In this document: positions 32,688 to 42,646 of the stretch, piece by piece
Layout: each line of letters starts with the position of its first letter
Position numbering within the stretch: position 1 is the first letter of the stretch
Source of the DNA: an uncultured Bacteroidales bacterium
GTDB taxonomy: Bacteria > Bacteroidota > Bacteroidia > Bacteroidales > UBA932
Length of the DNA: 64,000 bases
Direction: 5' to 3'
Assembly (NCBI GenBank): GCA_949297365.1
Contig: CASFSL010000001.1
Coordinates: 19,589 to 83,588 of the forward strand
Notes under the pieces: model-generated
The model's database searches: none
What the model was told of the DNA's origin: nothing
Seen by the model: the letters and a program-made list of their open reading frames with translations, nothing else
Program-made: the position numbers and the translations under genes

Positions 32688-34841
32688 TTATTCGTCTTTC
32701 TCTTCCTCCTGGTAAGCCTTCAGCAGCTTCTCCTGAACATCGGCAGGTACCTGCTGGTATTCGGCCATCTCCATGGTGAAGGAAGCGCGTCCTGAAGTCA
32801 GGGAGCTGAGGGTGGTGGAGTACTTGTAGAGCTCTGCCAGGGGCACGCGGGCCTTGAGCACCTCGAAGCCCTTGACGCTGCTCATGCCCTCGATCATGGC
32901 CCTGCGGCCCTGGAGGTCGGACATCACGTCGCCCATGTACTCACCGGGCACCATAATCTCGATGTTGCAGATAGGCTCCATAATCTTCGGACCGGCGTTG
33001 CGGAATGCCTCCTTGAAGGCGTTGCGGGCTGCCAGCTTGAAGGAGATCTCGTTGGAGTCCACCGGGTGCATCTTTCCGTCGTACACGTAGACGCGGATGT
33101 CACGGGCGTAGGATCCGGTCAGAGGACCTTCCTCCATCTTCTCCATGATACCCTTGAGGATGGCGGGCATGAAGCGTGCGTCGATGGCACCGCCGACGAT
33201 GCAGTTGTAGAACTCGAGCTTTCCGCCCCAGTCCATGGTGTATTCTTCCTTGGACTTGATATTGAGCACCATCTCCTTGCCGTCCACCTTGAAGCGGTTG
33301 TTCTGGGGAGCTCCTTCCACGTAGGGTTCCAGAAGGAGGTGAACCTCACCGAACTGACCGGCACCGCCGGACTGTTTCTTGTGGCGGTAGTTGGCTGCGG
33401 CCACCTTGGTGATGGTCTCGCGGTATGAGATGCGGGGCGCCATGAACTCGATCTCCATCTTGTTGATGTTGTTGATCTGCCACTTGAGAGTGTTGATATG
33501 CTGCTCGCCCTGTCCGCTGAGGATAGTCTGCTTGAGCTCCTTGGCGTACTGTACGATGTAGGTGGGATCCTCGGCCGCTGCCTTGTTGAGGATTTCGCCG
33601 AGCTTCTCCTCGTCCTTCTCGTCCACTGCCTTGATGGCTGTGCGGAACTTGGCCTGAGGATATACGATGGGAGCGAAGACGATCTCCTGTCCGGGAACGC
33701 AGAGGGTCTGGTTGGACTTGACGCTCTTGAGCTTGACCGTGCAGCCTATATCTCCGGCCACCATCTCACTGACTTTCTCCCTCTTCTTGCCGGCTACGGC
33801 GAATATCTGGGAGATGCGCTCCTTGTTGCCGTTCTCGGGATTGACCAGATCCATGCCTTCGGTGAGCTTGCCGGACATGACCTTGAAGTACGACACGTCT
33901 CCGAGGTGCTGCTCGAGGGCGTTCTTGAAGATGAATATGGCTGTAGGGCCGTTGGGATCGCAGGGTACGGAGCCGCCGTCCTTGGTGGGCTCATTGTCAC
34001 CGGCGGGTGAGGGGGCCACGTTGATCATGAACTCCATGAGTTTCTTGACACCGATGTCCTTTCTGGCCGAGATGCAGAATGTCGGCATGATGGAGCCCTG
34101 CAGGAAGCCGAGGTTGAGGCCTTTTTCTATCTCCTCGCGGGAGAGCTCGCCTGCGTCGAAATATTTCTCCATAAGGGCCTCGTCGCTTTCGGCGGCCATC
34201 TCGGTCAGGGCTGAGAGCACCTCGTCGGCCTGGGCCTTGAACTGCTCCGGTATGTCGGCCTCGACTCTGGTGCCGTTGTCGTCGGTGAAGGTGTACATCT
34301 TCATGGTCAGCACGTCGATGAAGCCGTTGAATCCGGCTCCTACGGCTACGGGGAACTGTACGAGGACCACCTTGTTGCCGAAGGCTTCCCTGAGGGAGTC
34401 GATGGTGTTCTCCCAGTTGGCTTTCTCCGCGTCAAGCTGGTTGACTGCCACCACTACGGGCTTTTTATAGTTGTCGGCGTATCTTGCGAAGATCTCCGTG
34501 CCTACCTCTACTCCCTGCTGTGCGTTCACTACAAGGATACCTGAGTCGCAGACTTTGAATGAGGAGACAACGCCTCCGATGAAATCATCTGCACCGGGAG
34601 TATCCATTATATTCAGCTTGTTGTCCATGAACTCCGTGTAAAGAGGAGTCGAATAGATGGATCTCTGGTTGATCTGTTCGATTTCGGTGTTGTCGCTGAT
34701 GGTGTTCTTCGCTTCTACAGTTCCTCTGCGGTCAATGACCTTGCCTTCATACATCATGGCTTCCGACAAGGTGGTCTTCCCAGATTTAGAGCTTCCCAGA
34801 AGCACGACATTTCTGATGTTTCCGGTCTGGTAGGTTTTCAT
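32688..34841 (-). CDS. fusA2: EF-G paralog of the EF-G2 type, degenerate GTPase motifs
   Basis: A 717-residue protein colinear with elongation factor G through domains I-V, with strong EF-G features such as YRETITKVA, HKKQSGGAGQFGEV, GPLTGSYARDIRVYVYDGKMHPVDSNE and LSSLTSGRASFTMEMAEYQQVP. The GTPase motifs differ: G1 is GSSKSGKT (16-23); G3 is DTPGADDF with Ala84 in place of the catalytic His; G4 is NQLD (134-137) in place of NKxD. This matches the Bacteroides EF-G2 group, reported to support slow translocation without GTP hydrolysis and to matter during starvation and gut growth. The housekeeping EF-G is not in this window. Confidence 0.85.
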   Translation of the reverse strand: MKTYQTGNIRNVVLLGSSKSGKTTLSEAMMYEGKVIDRRGTVEAKNTISDNTEIEQINQRSIYSTPLYTEFMDNKLNIMDTPGADDFIGGVVSSFKVCDSGILVVNAQQGVEVGTEIFARYADNYKKPVVVAVNQLDAEKANWENTIDSLREAFGNKVVLVQFPVAVGAGFNGFIDVLTMKMYTFTDDNGTRVEADIPEQFKAQADEVLSALTEMAAESDEALMEKYFDAGELSREEIEKGLNLGFLQGSIMPTFCISARKDIGVKKLMEFMINVAPSPAGDNEPTKDGGSVPCDPNGPTAIFIFKNALEQHLGDVSYFKVMSGKLTEGMDLVNPENGNKERISQIFAVAGKKREKVSEMVAGDIGCTVKLKSVKSNQTLCVPGQEIVFAPIVYPQAKFRTAIKAVDEKDEEKLGEILNKAAAEDPTYIVQYAKELKQTILSGQGEQHINTLKWQINNINKMEIEFMAPRISYRETITKVAAANYRHKKQSGGAGQFGEVHLLLEPYVEGAPQNNRFKVDGKEMVLNIKSKEEYTMDWGGKLEFYNCIVGGAIDARFMPAILKGIMEKMEEGPLTGSYARDIRVYVYDGKMHPVDSNEISFKLAARNAFKEAFRNAGPKIMEPICNIEIMVPGEYMGDVMSDLQGRRAMIEGMSSVKGFEVLKARVPLAELYKYSTTLSSLTSGRASFTMEMAEYQQVPADVQEKLLKAYQEEEKDE

Positions 34842-34938
34842 TTTATCAAAAGATTATTAGTTAGTAAATTTTGTCAATATCTCACAAATTTAGAGAATCT
34901 GTAAGACAAATGCAAGAATACTGAAATCTAATTGCAGG

Positions 34939-35592
34939 TTAATTGCAGAAAAGGCCGTCCTTCATCTCCAGCATCCGGTCGGACATGGCGGCCAGAGAAC
35001 GGTCGTGAGTGACGATGATGACAGTCTGTCCGAACTTGTCGCGCAGGTCGAAAAAAAGCTGATGGATGTCTTTCTTGGTGTGGCTGTCCAGGTTGCCGGA
35101 GGGTTCGTCAGCGAAGATTACCGAAGGATTGTTGATGACGGCGCGGGCTATGGCCACTCTCTGCTGCTCGCCTCCGGAGAGCTCGGACGGTTTGTGGGAG
35201 ATCCGGTGTCCTAGACCGAGTGTGCCGAGCAGCTCCTCCGCCTTTTTCCTGGCCTCGTGGACAGGAGTCCTGGCGATAAGCGCGGGTATCATGACATTCT
35301 CCAGGGCCGTAAATTCCGGCAGGAGGTGATGGAACTGAAACACGAATCCTATCTTCCGGTTGCGGAAGTCGGCCAGGGCGTCTGCGGAAAGGGAGAAGAT
35401 ATCAGTGCCGTCGATGAGTACCTTTCCGGTATCGGGCCTGGAGAGCGATCCGAGTATCTGAAGCAGGGTGGACTTGCCGGCACCGCTGGCTCCTACGATG
35501 GATATGACCTCGCGGTCAGCCGCACTGAAGTCAATGCCCCGTAGTACCTGTACGGGGCCGAAACTCTTAGTGATGCCTGTTGCCTGTATCAT
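34939..35592 (-). CDS. ABC transporter ATP-binding protein, LolD/MacB type
   Basis: A 217-residue ATPase subunit with Walker [10 protein letters not shown] near residue 34, Q-loop [18 protein letters not shown], signature [14 protein letters not shown], Walker [13 protein letters not shown] and H-loop VTHDRSL. The [18 protein letters not shown] wording is typical of LolD-like subunits in lipoprotein release or MacB-type exporters. No permease gene is adjacent, so the membrane partner must be elsewhere. Its start overlaps the stop of the Spy-like gene by 4 bp (35589-35592), so it is translationally coupled to the sigma factor operon. Confidence 0.88.
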   Translation of the reverse strand: MIQATGITKSFGPVQVLRGIDFSAADREVISIVGASGAGKSTLLQILGSLSRPDTGKVLIDGTDIFSLSADALADFRNRKIGFVFQFHHLLPEFTALENVMIPALIARTPVHEARKKAEELLGTLGLGHRISHKPSELSGGEQQRVAIARAVINNPSVIFADEPSGNLDSHTKKDIHQLFFDLRDKFGQTVIIVTHDRSLAAMSDRMLEMKDGLFCN

Positions 35593-36128
35593 CGCGGCAT
35601 AGGCTTTTCACGGCCGGGTCTGTCTTCCGGTCTTTGTGGGTCGTTGTCTTTTCCGGGCTTCTTCCACATCTTGATCATCTTGTCCCGGAACTCCTCCTCG
35701 GCGATGTACATCCGGGCGACCTTGTCCACGGGCAGGATCTTCAGGAACTCATCCAGATACAGCCTTTCAAGCTCGTCGTCCTTGACGCACTCTTCCGTAT
35801 ATTTGATAAGGAGCCGCTTCATCTCCACCTCAGAGTAAGAGCCTTTGTCGGCCAGCTCCCTGATGGCTCTATAGTTGTCGCGGGTGGCCTTGCGGGCATC
35901 GCACAGGGCCTTGTTGTATTCGTTGTAGACGGGCCAGAACTTGCTTGCCTCCTCGGGGGTAAGCTCCATCCGGGTAGTGAAGAAGCCTATCTTGGCGCTC
36001 TCAAGCTGTTCCATGTTCCTGGGGCCGGGCTTTCCGGGAGTCTGGCATCCTGGTCCGGAAGGTCCCGGCTGGGCTGCCGCAGACAAAGATATGGCGGCAG
36101 CAGCGATAATAAGGATAAATCGTCTCAT
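35589..36128 (-). CDS. Exported Spy/CpxP-like helical protein of the ECF sigma operon
   Basis: A 179-residue exported protein with a signal peptide ([20 protein letters not shown]), a Pro/Gly-rich N-terminus, and a long helical core ([20 protein letters not shown] and onward) ending in a basic, Pro-rich tail. The helix pattern [16 protein letters not shown] is typical of Bacteroidota proteins annotated as sensors of ECF-type sigma factors and resembles Spy/CpxP-type periplasmic chaperones. It follows the membrane protein of the sigma operon by 8 bp. A role in envelope stress sensing is inferred from context. Confidence 0.7.
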   Translation of the reverse strand: MRRFILIIAAAAISLSAAAQPGPSGPGCQTPGKPGPRNMEQLESAKIGFFTTRMELTPEEASKFWPVYNEYNKALCDARKATRDNYRAIRELADKGSYSEVEMKRLLIKYTEECVKDDELERLYLDEFLKILPVDKVARMYIAEEEFRDKMIKMWKKPGKDNDPQRPEDRPGREKPMPR

Positions 36129-36136
36129 TGCGTTGT

Positions 36137-36565
36137 CTATTCAAGGTTCAGGTATCTGATAATGTCATCTTCGGTAAGCGAGGCCTCTATGTCTTCGGAC
36201 AGTTCCTCGTCCATCGTGACGGTATTCTCCAGGGAGTTGCTCAGGGCTTCCTCTACATCTATCTCGTCACTGTAGGCGTATATGAAGCTGCTCTCAATCC
36301 ATCCTTCCTCTATCATGGCCGTGATGGGGTCGTCGGATTCCACCGGATCGGTGTACAGCAGGCCGGTCACCTTGGATACGACCCATCCGAATCCGGCGAT
36401 GACACCGAACATCAGAGTCAGCATTACGGCAGGCTTGACTTTTGCCAGCCATCCTACATGCTCCGGCTCAGGTGTCACGGCTATCTCCCGGAGCCTGTCC
36501 TCCAGTGTGGAGAAATAGCCTTCAGGGACGGTGAACGGATTGCTATGTCTTATCTCTTCACTCAT
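36137..36565 (-). CDS. Single-pass membrane protein, probable anti-sigma partner
   Basis: A 142-residue protein with a cytoplasmic N-terminus (HSNPFTVPEGYFSTLEDRL, a motif common before the TM in Bacteroidota anti-sigma-like proteins), one TM helix (about 47-70; VMLTLMFGVIAGFGWVVSKV) and an acidic extracytoplasmic C-terminus. It is 33 bp after the ECF sigma gene. The position and topology are those of an anti-sigma factor; no zinc-binding anti-sigma motif (HxxxCxxC) is present, so binding to sigma is inferred. Confidence 0.6.
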   Translation of the reverse strand: MSEEIRHSNPFTVPEGYFSTLEDRLREIAVTPEPEHVGWLAKVKPAVMLTLMFGVIAGFGWVVSKVTGLLYTDPVESDDPITAMIEEGWIESSFIYAYSDEIDVEEALSNSLENTVTMDEELSEDIEASLTEDDIIRYLNLE

Positions 36566-36598
36566 ACTGTACTTTAGACACTTATCAGACGGTTTGGA

Positions 36599-37141
36599 TT
36601 AATCGTTTTCGTTTAAAATGTCCTGCATCTTGGTGAAGGCATGGTGATAGGAGGCCTTCACGGCTCCGACCGACCGGTTGAGAATCTCCGCTATCTCGGT
36701 GAATTTCAGTTCGTCGAAGTATCTCATGTTGAAGATCATCTTCTGTCTGGGCGGCAGCTTGGATATGGCCTGGTACAGCCTGCGGGATATCTCGTCTCCG
36801 GTGAAATACGGATCGGAAGCCAGCCTGTCGGCGATGGATGACTCATGCCCGCTCATGGACAGCATGGTCCTGAGGCGTTTGCTCTTGAGGAAATTGATGG
36901 TCTCGTTGGTGGCTATCCGGTAGAGCCATGTATAAAGCCTGGACTCCTCCCTGAAGTAAGGAAGCTTCTTCCAGGCTTTTATAAAGGTGTTCTGCAACAG
37001 GTCGTCCGCGTCGTCGTGATCCAGGACGGCCCTGCGGATATGCCAGTACAGACGCTGGGAGTATTTGCGCACCAGCAGGTTGAAGGCATAGTTCTCATTG
37101 CCTTCTTCCCTGAGTGCGGCGAGTATCTCCCTGTCGTCCAT
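36599..37141 (-). CDS. ECF RNA polymerase sigma factor
   Basis: A 180-residue sigma-70 family factor of the ECF type. Region 2 is FNLLVRKYSQRLYWHIRRAV through DDADDLLQNTFIKAWKKL and FREESRLYTWLYRIATNET. Region 4 is LPPRQKMIFNMRYFDELKFT with EIAEILNRSVGAVKASYHHA. Short linker, no region 3. The start codon is only 6 bp after the transketolase C-subunit stop, so it can be expressed from the transketolase operon. It is followed by the probable anti-sigma and Spy-like genes. Confidence 0.93.
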   Translation of the reverse strand: MDDREILAALREEGNENYAFNLLVRKYSQRLYWHIRRAVLDHDDADDLLQNTFIKAWKKLPYFREESRLYTWLYRIATNETINFLKSKRLRTMLSMSGHESSIADRLASDPYFTGDEISRRLYQAISKLPPRQKMIFNMRYFDELKFTEIAEILNRSVGAVKASYHHAFTKMQDILNEND

Positions 37142-37147
37142 CTGCGG

Positions 37148-38101
37148 TTATTTTCTGGCTATGGCTTTGAGCGCGGCCGATACTATGTGGGCCTTGTCAA
37201 GACCGTACAGCTCCATCAGTCCGGCAGGAGTGCCGCTCTGGCCGAACTGGTCGTCCACGGCTACGAATTCCATAGGGCACGGACGGGTCCGGATGAGCAC
37301 TCCGGCTATCAGTTCTCCGAGACCTCCGGCTATCAGGTGCTCCTCGGCGGTGACTACAGCTCCGGTCTTGGCTGCGGATGCGAGTACGGCTTCCGTATCC
37401 AGCGGCTTGATGGTATGTATGTCAATGACTTCTGCGGATATTCCCTGTTTCTCCAGTTCTTCGGCAGCCAGCAGGGCTTCCCATACCAGATGGCCGGTGG
37501 CGAATATGGATACGTCCCTGCCTTCCGTCAGGCGCAGGGCCTTGCCTATCTCGAATGTCTGATTCTCAGGGGTGAAATTTGGTACTGACGGACGGCCGAA
37601 ACGCAGATATACGGGACCGTTGTACCTGGCGGCGGCTATCGTGGCGGCCTTGGTCTGGTTGTAGTCACAGGGATTGATGACGGTCATGCGGGGCAGCATC
37701 CTCATCATGCCTATGTCCTCCATTACCTGGTGTGTAGCTCCGTCCTCGCCGAGGGTGATGCCGGCGTGGGATGCGGCTATCTTTACATTGGCACCGGCAT
37801 AGCAGACGCACTGGCGTATCTGGTCATAGACCCTGGAAGTTACGAAGTTGGCAAATGATCCGGCGAAAGGAATCTTGCCGCTGAGGGACAGGCCTGCGGC
37901 CGCGTCTATCATGTCAGCCTCGGCGATGCCGCACTGGAAGAAACGGTCCGGATGCTCCTTGGCGAACTGGTCCATCTTGAGCGAGCCTGTGAGGTCGGCG
38001 CACAGTCCGACGACTCTCTCGTCCTCGTTGCCTATCTCGGCGAGTCCTGCTCCGAAACCGGAACGGGTGTCCTTATTTCCTGTATTTATAAATTTTTCCA
38101 T
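37148..38101 (-). CDS. Transketolase, C-terminal subunit
   Basis: A 317-residue subunit carrying the pyrimidine-binding and C-terminal domains of transketolase (GLCADLTGSLKMDQFAKEHPDRFFQCGIAEADMIDAAAGLS; the Glu of CGIAEADM contacts the thiamine diphosphate ring). With the N-terminal subunit upstream it makes a two-gene transketolase of the non-oxidative pentose phosphate pathway, a split form common in Bacteroidota and archaea. A 1-deoxyxylulose-5-phosphate synthase is less likely from the sequence. It follows the N-subunit gene by 12 bp. Confidence 0.92.
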   Translation of the reverse strand: MEKFINTGNKDTRSGFGAGLAEIGNEDERVVGLCADLTGSLKMDQFAKEHPDRFFQCGIAEADMIDAAAGLSLSGKIPFAGSFANFVTSRVYDQIRQCVCYAGANVKIAASHAGITLGEDGATHQVMEDIGMMRMLPRMTVINPCDYNQTKAATIAAARYNGPVYLRFGRPSVPNFTPENQTFEIGKALRLTEGRDVSIFATGHLVWEALLAAEELEKQGISAEVIDIHTIKPLDTEAVLASAAKTGAVVTAEEHLIAGGLGELIAGVLIRTRPCPMEFVAVDDQFGQSGTPAGLMELYGLDKAHIVSAALKAIARK

Positions 38102-38113
38102 TTTTCAAAAATC

Positions 38114-38959
38114 TTAAAAATCTCCGAGAGTTTCTTTAATCTGAGCCAGGGCGACCTCGCACTGCTCTGCAGAAGGGGCCTTGCCGTGCCATTTGTTGGT
38201 GCCTTCCATGAAGTCCACGCCCTTGCCCATGACGGTCTTGAAGAGGATCATCACCGGCTTGCCGTGTCCGCAGAGGCTGTGGGCCCTGTCAAAGGCCTCC
38301 AGCACTGCCTGCATGTCATTGCCCTCAGCGGTGATGCATTCCCATCCGAAGGCTTTCCATTTGACCTCCAGGTCGCCCAGTCCGATGACGGACTCCACCG
38401 TGCCGTCTATCTGCTGGTGATTCCAGTCGGTCATGGCTACGAGGTTGTCAATCCTGTGATGGGCGGCGAACATGGCTGCCTCCCATATCTGGCCTTCCTC
38501 GCTCTCGCCGTCGCCTACGAGGACATATACCTTACGGTCATCCTTGTCCAGCTTCTTGCCGAGGGCTGCTCCGCAGGCTACAGACAGTCCCTGTCCGAGA
38601 GAGCCTGAGGGCATGTACACGCCGGGAAGTCCGTGGTCCGTGGACGGATGGCCCTGGAGTCTTGAGCCCAGGTGGCGGAAGGTGGCCAGTTCCTTTACGG
38701 GGAAGTATCCGCTCCGTGCCAGTACGCTGTAGAACAGGGGGGACATATGGCCCGCTGAGAGGAAGAACATATCGTTGCCCTTTCCGCTGCGGTCCCAGTG
38801 CTCCGGGGAGTGTTTCATTACTTTGAAAAACAGGGCAGTGGCTATGTCAGTGCTGCTCAAGGAGCCGCCGGGATGCCCTGACCCGGCCTGAGTGACCATT
38901 CTCACAATGTCCCTTCTGACCTGGGACGCTGTCTGAGTCAGTCTTTCGGTATCTGTCAT
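38114..38959 (-). CDS. Transketolase, N-terminal subunit
   Basis: A 281-residue subunit with the thiamine diphosphate diphosphate-binding domain: SGHPGGSLSSTDIATALFF near the N-terminus, SLGQGLSVACGAALG, and the GDG motif VGDGESEEGQIWEAAMFAAH followed by NHQQIDG. It pairs with the C-terminal subunit encoded 12 bp downstream. It is the first gene of a run that continues through the ECF sigma operon to the ABC ATPase at 34939. It is divergent from lepA with an 89-bp gap. Confidence 0.93.
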   Translation of the reverse strand: MTDTERLTQTASQVRRDIVRMVTQAGSGHPGGSLSSTDIATALFFKVMKHSPEHWDRSGKGNDMFFLSAGHMSPLFYSVLARSGYFPVKELATFRHLGSRLQGHPSTDHGLPGVYMPSGSLGQGLSVACGAALGKKLDKDDRKVYVLVGDGESEEGQIWEAAMFAAHHRIDNLVAMTDWNHQQIDGTVESVIGLGDLEVKWKAFGWECITAEGNDMQAVLEAFDRAHSLCGHGKPVMILFKTVMGKGVDFMEGTNKWHGKAPSAEQCEVALAQIKETLGDF

Positions 38960-38997
38960 ATCAGTTAAAAATGTTTATTGCGCTAAGATAGTATGAA

Positions 38998-39028
38998 TTT
39001 TAGAAACTGTGAAAATAATGTATCTTTG
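38998..39028 (+). promoter_or_regulatory. Promoter of lepA
   Basis: TTTA at 38998-39001 and TATCTTTG at 39021-39028 (19-bp spacing), 20 bp before the lepA ATG at 39049. Confidence 0.55.
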
Positions 39029-39048
39029 CATCTAATTTTGCCATTGAG

Positions 39049-40836
39049 ATGAAAAATATCCGTAACTTTTGCATAATAGCCCATATAGACCATGGAAAGA
39101 GTACGCTGGCGGACCGTCTGCTGGAGTACACCCACACCCTTACGGAGCGGGAGATGGAGGATCAGGTGCTGGATTCCATGGATCTGGAGCGGGAAAAGGG
39201 CATCACCATCAAGAGCCACGCGATCCAGATGGTGTACAATTATAAAGGTGAGAAGTATATCCTCAATCTCATCGACACTCCGGGCCACGTGGACTTCTCC
39301 TACGAGGTGTCCCGCGCCATCGCCTCCTGCGAGGGAGCCCTTCTGGTAGTGGACGCCACTCAGGGTATACAGGCCCAGACGATATCGAACCTCTACCTGG
39401 CCATTAATCATGACCTGGAGATTATCCCCGTACTCAACAAGATAGATATGGACGCGGCCATGGTGGACGTGGTCAGCGACCAGATAGTGGACCTGATAGG
39501 CTGCGACCGTGAGGACATCCTGCTGTGCAGCGCGAAGACAGGCGAGGGTGTGCCGGCCATCCTGGACGCGGTGGTCGAGCGTTTTCCCGCACCCAAGGGC
39601 GACCCCGAGGCTCCGCTCCAGGCCCTGATCTTCGACTCGGTGTTCAATCCCTTCCGTGGTGTGATAGCCTATTTCAAGGTGGTCAACGGCGTGATACACA
39701 GGGGTGACAAGGTGAAGTTTTTCAACACAGGCAAGGAATACGAGGCCGACGAGGTGGGTTATCTGAGGCTTAAGATGTGTCCTACGGAAGAAGTCACCAC
39801 CGGCAACGTGGGCTATATCATCTCCGGCATCAAGACGGCGGTGGAAGTGAAGGTCGGTGATACCATCACCCATGTGGACCGGCCATGTGCGGAGTCGATA
39901 GCCGGATTCGAGGAGGTAAAGCCGATGCTGTTCGCCGGAGTCTATCCGGTGGAGACGGACGAGTACGAGAACCTGCGGGCCTCGCTGGAGAAGCTCCAGC
40001 TCAATGACGCTTCCCTGGTCTTTGACCCGGAATCCTCCCTGGCCCTCGGTTTCGGTTTCCGCTGCGGCTTTCTGGGGCTGCTCCATCTGGAGATCATGCA
40101 GGAGAGGCTGTACAGGGAGTTCGACATGGACGTGATAACGACCGTGCCCAACGTATCTTATAAGGTATATACCACTCAGGGCGAGGTGGTGGACGTACAC
40201 AATCCGTCCGGACTGCCTGCCCCGACTCTCATAGACTATATCGAGGAGCCGTATATACGGGCCCAGATCATATCCAAGAGCGAGTATTTCGGCCAGATCA
40301 TGAAGCTCTGCCTGGACAAGAGGGGAGTGCTGAAGGGACAGCATTTCCTGACGGCCGACAGGGTGGAACTGACCTACGACATGCCTCTGGCCGAGATAGT
40401 GTTCGACTTTTACGACAAGCTCAAGTCCATCTCCCGGGGCTATGCCTCCTTCGACTACCATATCATCGGCTATCAGAAGGCCGACCTGGTAAAGCTGGAC
40501 ATCCTGCTCAACGGAGAGTCCGTGGATGCACTCTCCTCTCTGATTCACAGGGACAGGGCCTACGACTTCGGCCGCCGTATCTGTGAGAAGCTCAAGGAAC
40601 TCATCCCCCGCCAGCAGTTCGAGATAGCGATCCAGGCCGCCATCGGTGCCAAGATCATCGCCCGCGAGACCGTCAAGGCCGTGCGCAAGGACGTGCTGGC
40701 CAAGTGCTACGGCGGTGACATCACCCGTAAGCGCAAGCTGCTTGAGAAGCAGAAGAAGGGCAAGAAGCGTATGCGCCAGATCGGCAATGTCGAAGTGCCC
40801 CAGTCCGCCTTCATGGCTGTGCTTAAGCTGGATTAG
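39049..40836 (+). CDS. lepA: Elongation factor 4 (LepA)
   Basis: A 595-residue translational GTPase. G1 is AHIDHGKST near residue 9, G3 DTPGHVDF, G4 NKIDMD and G5 SAKTGEG. The LepA-specific C-terminal domain with [20 protein letters not shown] and the [12 protein letters not shown] end is present. It acts on stalled or mispositioned ribosomes, promoting back-translocation. The length is normal. A TPR/AraC regulator gene starts 4 bp after its stop, so they are probably co-transcribed. Confidence 0.97.
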   Translation: MKNIRNFCIIAHIDHGKSTLADRLLEYTHTLTEREMEDQVLDSMDLEREKGITIKSHAIQMVYNYKGEKYILNLIDTPGHVDFSYEVSRAIASCEGALLVVDATQGIQAQTISNLYLAINHDLEIIPVLNKIDMDAAMVDVVSDQIVDLIGCDREDILLCSAKTGEGVPAILDAVVERFPAPKGDPEAPLQALIFDSVFNPFRGVIAYFKVVNGVIHRGDKVKFFNTGKEYEADEVGYLRLKMCPTEEVTTGNVGYIISGIKTAVEVKVGDTITHVDRPCAESIAGFEEVKPMLFAGVYPVETDEYENLRASLEKLQLNDASLVFDPESSLALGFGFRCGFLGLLHLEIMQERLYREFDMDVITTVPNVSYKVYTTQGEVVDVHNPSGLPAPTLIDYIEEPYIRAQIISKSEYFGQIMKLCLDKRGVLKGQHFLTADRVELTYDMPLAEIVFDFYDKLKSISRGYASFDYHIIGYQKADLVKLDILLNGESVDALSSLIHRDRAYDFGRRICEKLKELIPRQQFEIAIQAAIGAKIIARETVKAVRKDVLAKCYGGDITRKRKLLEKQKKGKKRMRQIGNVEVPQSAFMAVLKLD

Positions 40837-40840
40837 CTGG

Positions 40841-42535
40841 ATGGGCTGTTTGAGGGACATACTGTTATTGACGGCGGTCTTTGTCTTCTCTCCCTTCCTG
40901 AGTCTGGAAGCCAGAGGCGGTATGGACGCATCAAGGGACTCTGAGTATCTGTCGCGCTGGGCTAAGTACAATCAGACCGGGCAGTATGATTCTGTTATTG
41001 TGGCTGCCAGACCCGTGTTGGATTCGGCCCTGCTGAGCGGTGACAGCAGTACAGCCCTGATGCTTTCGGTGATGACGGCCCAGGCTTACATGTTCACTGA
41101 GAGTGAGGATTCTGCCAGGTACTGGATACGGATGGCCGAGCAGTTGGGCGTGGATAACGGCAGCCTACCGTCCAAAATCGTATTCTACAATACGAAGGCA
41201 TTGTATGCGATTAAGTTCAAGCTGGATTACTCTGAAGCCTTGTGGTGTTTTCTTCAAGGGTATGAGGCAGCCACCGCAGTGGACAATCAGTATGACAGGG
41301 TGGGATTGCTGACCAATATAGTCAATGTCTACTACCTCCGTTCGGATGACAGTGGGATGCCGTATGCCATGGAGGCGCTGAATATTGTGGATTCATGTCA
41401 TATCTCCGGATTCTCGGAGGGCCTGACTTATCTGGCGATGGCACAGATGCACTACATGAAGAAAGACTATAAGGCTGCCGGACTTTGGATAGAGCGGGCA
41501 GACTCTATCGTGCATGAGGGCAATTTCAGTTCTCTGACAGCCACGGTCGAGCTGCTTTTCGGAGACCTGTGCATGGCGTATGGCAGTTATGGTGAGGCTG
41601 AGGAGCACTATAGCGTGGCGTTGAGGCATCCTTACAATACCGAGCCGGGAACCATGTCCAGAATATACCTCAATTACGGTAAGTGTTGTGAGTTGAGAGG
41701 AAAGACGGAAAAAGCGGCGGACCTGTATAAGCTGGGTTTGGAAATTTCCAATAACCACGGCAATGTGGAGTTCCGTCTGGAGCTGCTGCGCAGGCTGACG
41801 GACATCTATTGCGACAGCGGTTCCACCGAAATGCTGCGGTATTATTACAGGCAGCTGCGCGAGAGCCTTGATACCATAGTGGAGCGGGAAAGGGAGTTCA
41901 ATTCTCTTCTTCTGTCCAACCAGCGTATGCGGCATGAGTTGGAGTTGAGCACAAATGAGCTGGAATTGATGAAGATGCGGAGAAGAAACATGATCTGGGT
42001 GTTTGTCTCTCTGATTGCTTTTCTGCTGGTAGCCTCTTTCTATCTGCTGTGGAGGAGGCAGAAGCGGATGTGCAGGATACTTGTGGACCAGCATGTCCAT
42101 TACGTCCAGCAGATAGAGATGCTTCAGGCCGGAGTAAAGCAGGTCAACACTCCGCCTTACGATGACAAGGATGCCGCCGAAAGGGAACTTTTCCTGAAAC
42201 TGGACGCCTTTATGTCCAAGGACAAACTGTTCCGTCAAAAGGATGTGTCCCTGGACCTTTTAGCCCAGATGACTGACAGCAACCGCACTTATGTCTCAAA
42301 AGCCGTCAATCACTATGCCGGTCAGTCGTTCTCATCATGGCTCAACATGTACCGTATAGCGGAAGCGATCAGGCTCATGTCCCGGGAGGACGAGATGCCG
42401 CTGAAACAAATTGCCGACGAGGTTGGGTATGCCTCCATGAGCGTGTTCTACAACGCATTCTGCAAGGAGACGGGGCTCCCTCCCGGACGTTACCGCAAGG
42501 AACTCCAGAACCGTAAAATTCTTCCTGATTCTTGA
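40841..42535 (+). CDS. Membrane-spanning TPR/AraC regulator (cassette 3)
   Basis: A 564-residue protein from the ATG at 40841; the frame is open back into lepA, but this start gives a signal sequence (MGCLRDILLLTAVFVFSPFL). TPR-like repeats (ALWCFLQGYEAAT, AEEHYSVALRHPYNTEPG, AADLYKLGLEI) fill the N-terminal two thirds, then a coiled coil, one TM helix (MIWVFVSLIAFLLVASFYLL) and a C-terminal AraC domain (LAQMTDSNRTYVSKAVNHYA; IADEVGYASMSVFYNAFC). It is the third member of the family seen at 10885 and 16433. It lies 4 bp after lepA and 111 bp before the lipoprotein genes it probably controls. Confidence 0.85.
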   Translation: MGCLRDILLLTAVFVFSPFLSLEARGGMDASRDSEYLSRWAKYNQTGQYDSVIVAARPVLDSALLSGDSSTALMLSVMTAQAYMFTESEDSARYWIRMAEQLGVDNGSLPSKIVFYNTKALYAIKFKLDYSEALWCFLQGYEAATAVDNQYDRVGLLTNIVNVYYLRSDDSGMPYAMEALNIVDSCHISGFSEGLTYLAMAQMHYMKKDYKAAGLWIERADSIVHEGNFSSLTATVELLFGDLCMAYGSYGEAEEHYSVALRHPYNTEPGTMSRIYLNYGKCCELRGKTEKAADLYKLGLEISNNHGNVEFRLELLRRLTDIYCDSGSTEMLRYYYRQLRESLDTIVEREREFNSLLLSNQRMRHELELSTNELELMKMRRRNMIWVFVSLIAFLLVASFYLLWRRQKRMCRILVDQHVHYVQQIEMLQAGVKQVNTPPYDDKDAAERELFLKLDAFMSKDKLFRQKDVSLDLLAQMTDSNRTYVSKAVNHYAGQSFSSWLNMYRIAEAIRLMSREDEMPLKQIADEVGYASMSVFYNAFCKETGLPPGRYRKELQNRKILPDS

Positions 42536-42560
42536 TTTTAAAATATTCGGAAAAATAAAA

Positions 42561-42593
42561 TTTGGAAAGCCGCGAACCGCTGCAATAACTTTG
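42561..42593 (+). promoter_or_regulatory. Promoter of lipoprotein operon (cassette 3)
   Basis: TTTG at 42561-42564, a 21-bp spacer and TAACTTTG at 42586-42593, in the gap between the regulator and the first lipoprotein gene at 42647. Confidence 0.65.
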
Positions 42594-42646
42594 TAAGCGG
42601 ATGAGGCGCAAAGCGTACAATTTTAACCAAATTAAAATACACTCTT

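Noticed and set aside
38983..40971. Very long open frame antisense to lepA (over 600 codons)
   Set aside because: It mirrors the codon bias of lepA, has His/Gln/Val-rich composition without any domain, and lepA is certain.
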